A DNA stretch of 9,354 nt from Bacillota bacterium (GTDB taxonomy: Bacteria; Bacillota; Clostridia; Acetivibrionales; DSM-1351): the NCBI GenBank assembly GCA_023436515.1, contig JAEZIV010000462.1, forward strand, positions 1 to 9,354. Direction: 5' to 3'. Position numbers and translations under genes: made by a program. The notes beneath the pieces were generated by a model. The model was not told where the DNA came from. It saw only the letters and a program-made list of their open reading frames with translations, and made no database searches. Shown piece after piece: positions 1-5,593 of this stretch; position 1 is the first letter of the stretch; each line of letters starts with the position of its first letter.

Positions 1-962
1 TCACTACCCGATATACTCAATCTTGCTGATATATCCCTGGTTTTTCCCACATCCCACATAAAATCATGTACGATCTTTAGAGGCTTGGTAACAATCTTGT
101 CCATAACCAATATGCTTATCACAGTTATAACAAGTAATGCCAGAAACAATATACCGCCGAAATAGCCCACTACAGAAATCGAGTCATAATAAACACTCCT
201 GAGTAAGTTCTGTTTTAGTAAAAGTGTATCTTTCTCAAATATATCAGCAATTCTCGAGTAGCTTGTGATCTCTGTCTCTGTGAGCTTAAGCGATAATTCA
301 ACCCCGTCATAGTTTATTACGGGTATTTTTTCGTTTATCTTTTCAAAATCCTCCAGAGCAATGATCCTCAAGTCTACCTTAACCAAATCCTCCAAATAGT
401 GCAGGAACCCCTTGTCAAGAACTCTCCCTATCACAAGATATCCGTTTACGGGAGAATGTCCATCCGTTGTCGTTACCGGCGCTGCAGAAATCAAAGCTAT
501 GTCTTTCCCGATTTTAAGCAGTCCTGTAACAGGTTTTTCAATTACATTTGTAAGAATTGAATTGGCTTTACCATTCAAAAGCTGATCCAGCTCAATCCCT
601 GATAAGCTTGTGTTCTCCAAGCTGTATAACAGCTTTTTATCCATATTGTAGTAAAGAAAAAAATTCATATTTAATGCCTCAAGGGTACTCCCTTGAAGAT
701 TGGCATCAGCATATTTCTTGTTCCCGTTTTGGATAAATAAATATGTATCATCCCACTGGGAATAGTCCAGAGCAATTCTCTCCAATGACAGCTCTTCTCT
801 TTCCAGTGTAACTACAAAACGGTCATAATTCAGCTTAATCCCCTTGATTTCCTGACTGTGAACAAAATCCCCAAACATTATTTTGAGAACTATGAGTGCA
901 ATAATAATCAGTATAGATGAACTAAGCCCTACAACCGAAAAAGCCTTTAATCTTATTTTCAT
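1..962 (-). CDS. CHASE4-HAMP membrane sensor protein, 3' end outside the window
   Basis: The frame is open from an ATG at 960-962 to the window edge (320 residues), with a GGGAGGA ribosome binding site 7 bases upstream. Residues 8-30 form a hydrophobic segment, and residues 31-260 are extracytoplasmic. The stretch YSQWDDTY at 67-74, followed by a Y..NL motif, is the signature of a CHASE4 ligand-sensing domain. Residues 263-288 form the second membrane segment, and residues 290-320 (KPL..V..F, then D.SARL) look like the start of a HAMP linker. Known family members carry a histidine kinase, GGDEF, EAL or HD-GYP output after HAMP; which one is present here cannot be seen. An HD-GYP gene nearby makes a cyclic-di-GMP output plausible, but that is inference. 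The ligand is unknown. I am sure of the topology and fairly sure of CHASE4. Confidence 0.82.
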   Translation of the reverse strand, partial: MKIRLKAFSVVGLSSSILIIIALIVLKIMFGDFVHSQEIKGIKLNYDRFVVTLEREELSLERIALDYSQWDDTYLFIQNGNKKYADANLQGSTLEALNMNFFLYYNMDKKLLYSLENTSLSGIELDQLLNGKANSILTNVIEKPVTGLLKIGKDIALISAAPVTTTDGHSPVNGYLVIGRVLDKGFLHYLEDLVKVDLRIIALEDFEKINEKIPVINYDGVELSLKLTETEITSYSRIADIFEKDTLLLKQNLLRSVYYDSISVVGYFGGILFLALLVITVISILVMDKIVTKPLKIVHDFMWDVGKTRDISARLSISGS

Positions 963-1044
963 ATACTTGTCCTCCCGCAGCTGAATAAACTGGAAGTCCT
1001 GAACTATTCTTAATCATTTTACATGATATATTAATAATACCATT

Positions 1045-1073
1045 ATTCTACTGATTTCATCATTTTTTTTAAA
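1045..1073 (-). promoter_or_regulatory. Predicted sigma-A promoter of the CHASE4 sensor gene
   Basis: On the minus strand, TTTAAA (1068-1073) and TAGAAT (1045-1050) are separated by 17 bases. They match the -35 box at 4 of 6 and the -10 box at 5 of 6 positions. Transcription would start near 1038, about 75 bases before the start codon. The surroundings are very AT-rich, so a chance match is possible. Confidence 0.45.
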
Positions 1074-1090
1074 TATTTTTTCCTAAATAG

Positions 1091-1239
1091 TCCTATAATT
1101 AATAGGAAATAATCCCTAATTTTAAATACAATGCTATGACACGACTGAGTCTGCTGATTCGGCGGAACCAAATTAAGGGATTACCGGAACTAATTGTGAG
1201 CAAATTATTTTACTTACAACGTTAATTATGGTAAAATAA
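1091..1239 (+). other. Structured segment upstream of the lipoprotein gene, possible RNA leader
   Basis: Several inverted repeats lie in a row. TCCTAT/ATAGGA (1091-1096 with 1102-1107) has a 5-base loop. A long stem pairs 1111-1122 with 1170-1182 (12 bp, one bulged base) around a 47-base GC-richer core, which contains GGCGGAACC at 1161-1169. A 9-bp pair (1205-1213 with 1231-1239) ends about 20 bases before the ribosome binding site. A consensus TATAAT at 1094-1099 would start a transcript near 1106, just before the long stem, but no good -35 box precedes it. This layout resembles an aptamer followed by an expression platform. I could not match it to a riboswitch class; GGAACC occurs in the c-di-AMP (ydaO) core, but the rest does not fit. 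This block and the two promoters account for the whole 963-1275 gap. Confidence 0.35.
1209..1237 (+). promoter_or_regulatory. Possible sigma-A promoter of the lipoprotein gene
   Basis: TTTACT (1209-1214, 4 of 6) and TAAAAT (1232-1237, 5 of 6) are 17 bases apart, giving a start near 1244 and a very short leader before the ribosome binding site at 1260-1265. Both boxes lie inside the arms of the 9-bp inverted repeat described for the upstream structured segment. The repeat may therefore be an operator on this promoter rather than an RNA hairpin; the two readings compete. Confidence 0.4.
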
Positions 1240-1275
1240 ATAAAATATTGGTTATTTATGGGAGGTACATATTTT

Positions 1276-2793
1276 ATGAAAAAAAGCATTAAAAGGATTA
1301 TTGCCCTTGTGTTGGTGCTGGTATTTGGCTTTACCGTTCTGGCAGGCTGTACTGTCGACGAGCTTTCCCTTTTATACGCACTATGCAAGCAGCCTGAAAT
1401 AAACTCAAAGGAAAGTAAAACCGAATTAACATTTTCCTTGTCTTCCAAGGGCCTTACCGGTGAGTTTAAGAAAAATTTCTCCACATTTGCAAATGTTTTA
1501 AACGGAACTAAGCTAAATATAGACCAAAAGCTTAACAGTAATGACCAAAGGACAGTAACAAAATCTCAGACAGATATGTCCCTTGATCTAGGTGGAGTAG
1601 CCTTCTCTGCTTCGGCCTGGTCTGATGTTGATCTTTCCGGAGAGACTCCCCTTGTCAAACAAATAATAAAGGTTCCATCTCTCCTGACACTAGCCTTACC
1701 GGGAGAAGCTGCCGGCAAGCAATACATGGTACTGGACACAAAAGAGCTCCTCCCTTCCGACTCCTCCGATGCATTCAAAAATTTCAGCAAGAAATATATC
1801 GACTATAATAAAAACCTGAACGTTAGCATTATTAATTTTATTAAGGAGTACGCCAAGTCCTTTGACCCCGGCTTCCCCATTGTGACCAGAAAAGAAAATA
1901 AAGTCGTAAATAATGAGGTACTCTCAGTCTACAATCTAAAGATAGATGATGCCTCCTTCAAAAAGCTATTAGACTACACCGTTAAGGATGCCGTACAAAA
2001 TGAAGCTACAATAGAATTGGTCCGGGAGATTGCTTTTTCAGCAATAAACATATCGGAACTTTCATATAGAGAAAGACTAAATCAAAGGATAGCAATAAAT
2101 AAATCAATTGAAGAATTCAAAACCGGCCTCCCCGAATATCTCAAGATCTGGGATCAAATCATGGATATACTCAAGGATGTGAAGATATTAGGAGACAAGG
2201 GAATTGATATAGAGTACGGAATTAATAGTGAGGGCTACATTGTTAGCGAAAAAGGCTCAATAGATTTCGAAATAAACCTTAAAGAAGTAGAGACCGCGAT
2301 TGAAAGATTCAACGCCCCCACCAGCGACGATTACATAGACCAGGAATTAGAGGAAATGGGTATCATTTATATCCGTATTGATTTTGACACAGTACACTCC
2401 AACATAAATAAAAACGTCGTCATAGAGCCTCCTGTGTTAACTCCGGATAATTCCTTCAACCTTAAGGATATACTGTACGATAGTCTTTCATTACTTCTAA
2501 CCGGCAGAAGTAATACTACTAATAACACGCAAATTGAAGCTGATAAAACCCCACCGGCCATGCCAAAGGTAGATAAAGTAATAAAAACCTCAACGTCGGT
2601 TACAGGTACGGCTGATCCTTACTCGATCATAACAATAAAAAAGGGTAATACTGTCTTGGGGACAGACATAGCAAGCGAGCAAGGTTCTTTCAACGTAGTA
2701 ATAAGTCCCGTTAAAGAAAAGTGTACTTTAACTGTCACAGCAACTGACTTCTCCGGAAATGAAAGCCTTCCGGTACAGATACAGGTTAATTAA
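1276..2793 (+). CDS. Secreted lipoprotein with C-terminal bacterial Ig-like domain
   Basis: I chose the ATG at 1276 (505 residues) over the one at 1258, because the GGGAGG ribosome binding site at 1260-1265 lies between them and the lipoprotein signal begins properly at MKKSIKR. A hydrophobic stretch runs from residue 8 to 23, and the lipobox LAGC places the lipidated cysteine at residue 25. The protein is therefore expected on the outer face of the membrane. Residues 30-400 match no family I can name. They are rich in alternating polar and hydrophobic strands, and part of them recalls uncharacterised clostridial lipoproteins. Residues 423-505 (start DKTPPAMPKV, then VTGTA, then LTVTATDFSGN) form an Ig-like fold of the Big_6 type, usually an adhesion or spacer module. 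The gene stands alone, divergent from the CHASE4 sensor and convergent with the HD-GYP gene. Its function is unknown. Confidence 0.88.
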   Translation: MKKSIKRIIALVLVLVFGFTVLAGCTVDELSLLYALCKQPEINSKESKTELTFSLSSKGLTGEFKKNFSTFANVLNGTKLNIDQKLNSNDQRTVTKSQTDMSLDLGGVAFSASAWSDVDLSGETPLVKQIIKVPSLLTLALPGEAAGKQYMVLDTKELLPSDSSDAFKNFSKKYIDYNKNLNVSIINFIKEYAKSFDPGFPIVTRKENKVVNNEVLSVYNLKIDDASFKKLLDYTVKDAVQNEATIELVREIAFSAINISELSYRERLNQRIAINKSIEEFKTGLPEYLKIWDQIMDILKDVKILGDKGIDIEYGINSEGYIVSEKGSIDFEINLKEVETAIERFNAPTSDDYIDQELEEMGIIYIRIDFDTVHSNINKNVVIEPPVLTPDNSFNLKDILYDSLSLLLTGRSNTTNNTQIEADKTPPAMPKVDKVIKTSTSVTGTADPYSIITIKKGNTVLGTDIASEQGSFNVVISPVKEKCTLTVTATDFSGNESLPVQIQVN

Positions 2794-2818
2794 ATTTAAG
2801 TGTTCAATAGCATAACAG

Positions 2819-2855
2819 AGGCCTGTATATTCTCAAAGGGGTAATATACAGGCCT
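2819..2855. terminator. Terminator-like hairpin between convergent genes
   Basis: A perfect 13-bp stem (2819-2831 with 2843-2855) closes an 11-base loop, 26 bases after the lipoprotein stop and 32 bases before the HD-GYP stop. The symmetry and the convergent setting suggest a terminator used from both sides. Neither side has a proper T run (the plus side reads TTACTTATAT), so termination may be incomplete. Confidence 0.7.
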
Positions 2856-2886
2856 TACTTATATGGTATAGTATTCTCTCTATCTA

Positions 2887-3927
2887 CTAAACAAAACCAA
2901 CAATTCTAGGGCTTTCACTTGGAGAAAGCTTTAAAAATGAGGATTCAACTCTTATAATCGGATTTATTATTTCGTGTGGCGGTATATAAACAATCTCACC
3001 CACCTTGCCATTATCAAGCTTAACCTTTGATCCCACCAAATATGTGGAAAAGTTTAGCAAAAAGGTGTTAAGTGCTGCGGTATCAAAGGTGCAAATCCCC
3101 GAATTCCTGAACATATTAAAGGCTTCAAAGGGTGTAGCTCTTTTCTTATAGGGGCGATCGGAGGTCATTGCATCATATACATCAGCTATGGCAACAATTC
3201 TTGCATACTCGCTTATTTCTTGATCTTTTGCACCTAGAGGATAGCCTGAGCCGTCAATGCGTTCGTGATGCATCAAAACAGCTTTTTTTATTTCGTCAGA
3301 GATAAAGTTAGCTTGACTTAAAACCTCATACCCATAATTACTGTGCTTTTTTATTTCTTCAAACTCCTCATAAGTTAGCTTATCCTTTTTATTAAGCAGC
3401 TCATTATCAATTTTGATTTTTCCTATATCGTGCAGTAGACCGGCTTGTATCAGGTCCAGCAGTTTAGACTCCTGGAGCTGAAGCCTTTTCCCGATAAGCA
3501 TGGAATAAAACCCCACATTGACACAATGAGAATAGGTATAATCATCATAAACCTTAATCTCGTTGAGATATTGAATTATCACATCAATACCGTCAATTCT
3601 ATTTAGCATTAACTCAGAAATTTTTCTTATTTCGCTATAATCAAACTTCCTCCCCGCGGTTATATCATTAAGTACATTTTTTACAGTCAAAACAGTATTC
3701 CTATATTCTTCAACTATGCTTTTCTTCTTCTCACTATAACTATTTGTATGGCCGCTTTCTTTAAATATCCACACTGATTGAATACCAATGGTTTTTAGCT
3801 TAGAAATAATGAAGTCATTGAGAACTAAATTTTCAGTTGCCAGTATTAAACCCTTATCGCTTATTACATCCTTAGCAATAACATCACCACATCTGCAATC
3901 AAATACACTTACCTTTAGTTTGGTCAT
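2887..3927 (-). CDS. HD-GYP domain cyclic-di-GMP phosphodiesterase
   Basis: This is a 346-residue soluble protein with no signal or membrane segment. Residues 1-57 form the short N-terminal domain often seen in clostridial HD-GYP proteins, and 60-120 are a helical linker. Residues 125-290 are the catalytic HD-GYP domain: H134, the HD pair H166-D167 in LLHDIGK, H195, HH at 220-221, GYP at 228-230 within DGSGYP, and D249 in IADVYDAMTSDRPY. All expected metal ligands and the GYP motif are present, so an active enzyme that hydrolyses cyclic-di-GMP to pGpG or GMP is expected from the family. Residues 298-328 form a small beta-rich tail. No receiver domain is present, so the input signal is unclear. 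The start is preceded by a G-rich site (GGTGG then GGGG), weaker than its neighbours. It is transcribed divergently from the AraC gene. The substrate is inferred from the motif. Confidence 0.9.
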   Translation of the reverse strand: MTKLKVSVFDCRCGDVIAKDVISDKGLILATENLVLNDFIISKLKTIGIQSVWIFKESGHTNSYSEKKKSIVEEYRNTVLTVKNVLNDITAGRKFDYSEIRKISELMLNRIDGIDVIIQYLNEIKVYDDYTYSHCVNVGFYSMLIGKRLQLQESKLLDLIQAGLLHDIGKIKIDNELLNKKDKLTYEEFEEIKKHSNYGYEVLSQANFISDEIKKAVLMHHERIDGSGYPLGAKDQEISEYARIVAIADVYDAMTSDRPYKKRATPFEAFNMFRNSGICTFDTAALNTFLLNFSTYLVGSKVKLDNGKVGEIVYIPPHEIINPIIRVESSFLKLSPSESPRIVGFV

Positions 3928-3946
3928 AAACCCCCCACCGGAATTC

Positions 3947-4019
3947 TGTCAAATTAACATACTAAATAAAACAACTTGTCAAAATAATGCTAACATTGTA
4001 GCATTTTGTATATTATAAT
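3947..4019. promoter_or_regulatory. Divergent control region of the HD-GYP and AraC-type genes
   Basis: A shared heptamer TTGTCAA at 3976-3982 reads TTGTCA on the plus strand and a perfect TTGACA on the minus strand. The plus-strand box has TAGCAT (3999-4004) 17 bases on, and TATAAT also occurs at 4014-4019 and 4047-4052. A second TGTCAAA lies at 3947, exactly 30 bases before the one at 3977. An operator-like inverted repeat AATGCTA-6-TAGCATT spans 3986-4005 and overlaps the candidate AraC promoter, so the AraC gene could be repressed or self-regulated there. The exact -10 box for the HD-GYP direction is unclear. Confidence 0.4.
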
Positions 4020-4092
4020 ATTTAAAAGAGTTTTAGAATTTTTACATATAATTAAGATTCCTTTAACTTTTTCTCCCAGAAAGGAAAGAACT

Positions 4093-5361
4093 ATGTATGA
4101 TAAAGCAACCCTTGCAAAAATAATTGCCACCTTTTCTGAAACGACACATATACCATTATTCTATATTGATAACACGGGGCCCGAGGGTGCTGTAACCTCA
4201 GAAAACTGTGATTACCAGGCAATACAGGAATTTGCCGATTTTTGTGAGGTTATTGAGCTTATATATCTTTTTTTTAATCAAGTGAAGGAAAACTCACGCC
4301 TGCTAAAAACACTTTACACAAAGAACAATCTTGTGTATATAATGCTGATTGCATGCGATGACAGGAGTAATAAAGGAGCATTCATTGCAGGGCCCCTGAT
4401 ATTATACCAGCCTGGTCAAAAGTCACTGGACGTAATGCCCTTTACTAAGACCTTACCCTTACACAAAAAGAACAGATTTGAAAATTATCTGAGAATTCTA
4501 CCCATAGTTTCAGATGAAAGGCTGCAGCACCTCGGTCAACTACTATATGTGCTTGCCTCCTCTGAGGAAAAGTCCTGGTGCACACCCTTTCCGGAAAGAT
4601 ACAGCCCTAAAAAGCAGGACTTGCCCTCGATATATAAGGAGCTTGGGGACATTGACGTAAATATGCCTGAAAACGAAATGGAGTTCTCTTATTATAGTTT
4701 TTGTCTCAAACTAAAGAGTAAGATTATTCAAGGGAATTCCGACGGAATTATCGATCTTCTTAATGAAAATGCCGGTTTATTCTGGGATACAAAAATTCCT
4801 GACGATAACTACAGATACCTGAAAAACAAGTGTTTAATAATTATCTCTACAGCAGGAGTTTTTGCAATACAGGGAAATTCTCCGTATAAAAGGGTTATAG
4901 GATTGATTGCAAGCTTCGCAGCTCTTATTAACAGCATCAAATCCCCCCAGGAGGTTATTTTGAAAACTGCCCACGCCCTGGAGAGTATTGCTTATCTTGT
5001 TTCAATATCAAACAGCACTGTATTTTCGCTGCACATTAAACGCGTACTTCAATACATAAAGGAACACCACAAAGAAAAGATTACCTTGAACAAACTTGCT
5101 CAGTATGTTGGGCTAAATCCAGCATATTTATCCGGCCTGATAAAAAAAGAAACAAAACTGTCCCTCTTGGATAATATCAATTTAGTTCGGGTAGAGGAAG
5201 GTAAAAACCTGTTGATATTCACATGTAAAACAGTACATGAAATATCTTGTATCCTCGGATATAGTTATCAAAACCACTTTAATAACGTGTTTAAGAAATT
5301 TACCAATATGACTCCTCTCGAATTCAGGAATAACTTTGGACGAAATTCCTTCAACTTATAG
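4093..5361 (+). CDS. AraC-family transcriptional regulator
   Basis: The start at 4093 (422 residues) is preferred because AAAGGA lies 7 bases upstream. The frame is open back to 4006, but that start has no ribosome binding site and would sit within the promoter region. Residues 1-110 form an N-terminal sensor-like domain (FYIDNTG at 23-29, IAGPLIL at 98-104), and residues 195-305 a helical middle part. Residues 312-420 are the AraC DNA-binding domain, with the first helix-turn-helix at about 332-353 (LNKLAQYVGLNPAYLSGLI) and the second at about 381-402 (VHEISCILGYS then HFNNVFKK), closed by TPLEFRN. There is no membrane segment, so the protein is cytoplasmic. It converges on the GH3 glycosidase, and AraC proteins in clostridia often control neighbouring sugar genes; GH3 is thus the likeliest target, by inference. 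The inducer cannot be told from the sequence. Confidence 0.9.
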   Translation: MYDKATLAKIIATFSETTHIPLFYIDNTGPEGAVTSENCDYQAIQEFADFCEVIELIYLFFNQVKENSRLLKTLYTKNNLVYIMLIACDDRSNKGAFIAGPLILYQPGQKSLDVMPFTKTLPLHKKNRFENYLRILPIVSDERLQHLGQLLYVLASSEEKSWCTPFPERYSPKKQDLPSIYKELGDIDVNMPENEMEFSYYSFCLKLKSKIIQGNSDGIIDLLNENAGLFWDTKIPDDNYRYLKNKCLIIISTAGVFAIQGNSPYKRVIGLIASFAALINSIKSPQEVILKTAHALESIAYLVSISNSTVFSLHIKRVLQYIKEHHKEKITLNKLAQYVGLNPAYLSGLIKKETKLSLLDNINLVRVEEGKNLLIFTCKTVHEISCILGYSYQNHFNNVFKKFTNMTPLEFRNNFGRNSFNL

Positions 5362-5387
5362 CAATTGCTAAGCTATGAAATAAGGAT

Positions 5388-5419
5388 GGGGTGGTTAACC
5401 GTTATAGTTAACACACCCC
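5388..5419 (-). terminator. GC-rich terminator hairpin serving the minus-strand genes
   Basis: GGGGTG-GTTAAC (5388-5399) pairs with 5407-5419 in a 12-bp stem with one bulged A (5413) and a 7-base loop. On the minus strand the stem is followed by ATCCTTATTTCAT, a moderate T-rich tail. It is the first good terminator after the GH3 stop and would also end the small unit at 5428-5559. It could stop AraC transcription from the other side, though no T run follows there. Confidence 0.65.
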
Positions 5420-5423
5420 CTAA

Positions 5424-5439
5424 GCCGCTAATTAGCGGC
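5424..5439. repeat. 16-bp perfect palindrome
   Basis: GCCGCTAATTAGCGGC reads the same on both strands. It lies 4 bases from the terminator hairpin and contains the stop codon of the tiny minus-strand ORF. In RNA it can form a short GCCGC/GCGGC hairpin; on DNA it could be a protein site. Confidence 0.8.
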
Positions 5440-5460
5440 CACCTCCAATATGATCTTCAA
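5428..5460 (-). CDS. Possible ten-codon ORF with a strong ribosome binding site
   Basis: On the minus strand, AAAGGAG (5470-5476) stands 9 bases before a TTG that opens a ten-codon frame encoding (M)KIILEVAAN and then TAG. The signal is better than most ribosome binding sites in the window, yet the peptide is far shorter than any folded protein. It lies between a promoter (5531-5559) and a terminator (5388-5419). It could be a leader peptide, a minimal regulatory ORF or the decayed start of a small membrane peptide; KIILEVAAN fits the beginning of such a peptide, but that is only an impression. No function is assigned. Confidence 0.3.
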   Translation of the reverse strand: MKIILEVAAN

Positions 5461-5487
5461 CTTAAACCACTCCTTTCTAGCAGGATT

Positions 5488-5523
5488 CGGTTTTCCGGAC
5501 AACCGTTACACAAGTCTTGTGTA
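5488..5523 (-). repeat. Two small inverted repeats at the start of the predicted small transcript
   Basis: TACACAA/TTGTGTA (5507-5513 with 5517-5523) is a 7-bp pair with a 3-base gap, located at the predicted transcription start. CGGTT/AACCG (5488-5492 with 5501-5505) is a 5-bp pair with an 8-base loop. Both precede the ribosome binding site of the tiny ORF. The first is also compact enough to be an operator. Confidence 0.55.
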
Positions 5524-5530
5524 CATTTTG

Positions 5531-5559
5531 ATTATATTACCGCCTATAGAAAGCTACAA
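5531..5559 (-). promoter_or_regulatory. Predicted promoter just downstream of the GH3 stop
   Basis: TTGTAG (5554-5559) and a perfect TATAAT (5531-5536) are 17 bases apart on the minus strand, starting transcription near 5524. It points away from GH3 into the tiny ORF and terminator, which would give an RNA of about 140 nt. The -35 box matches at only 3 of 6 positions, including TTG. Confidence 0.45.
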
Positions 5560-5593
5560 GTCATAAAACAGTTATAGTTAAATTGTAATATTA

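Noticed and set aside
1191..1205. AATTGTGAGC, identical to a lac operator half
   Set aside because: Only one half-site matches and no LacI-type gene is present in the window; likely chance in AT-rich DNA.
1173..2561. Minus-strand ORFs of 64-103 codons over the lipoprotein gene and its upstream region
   Set aside because: They have no ribosome binding sites, lie antisense to a clear coding gene, and the first also crosses the promoter region.
3947..3983. TGTCAAA copies as Spo0A boxes
   Set aside because: The Spo0A box is TGTCGAA; both copies have A in place of the key G, so they are described only as direct repeats.
3788..4018. 76-codon plus-strand ORF over the start of the HD-GYP gene
   Set aside because: Most of it is antisense to conserved HD-GYP coding sequence and the rest runs through the divergent promoter region; no ribosome binding site.
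4006..4092. Longer AraC start giving 29 extra residues
   Set aside because: No ribosome binding site precedes it, the extra part lies in the AT-rich promoter region, and AAAGGA is placed correctly for the ATG at 4093.
5359..5370. 12-bp palindrome TAGCAATTGCTA at the AraC stop as a terminator
   Set aside because: Short, AT-rich at its centre and not followed by a T run; probably incidental.
5365..5577. 70-codon plus-strand ORF after the AraC gene
   Set aside because: It has no ribosome binding site, an atypical composition, and runs through the terminator hairpin, the palindrome and the antisense small unit; it is a chance frame.
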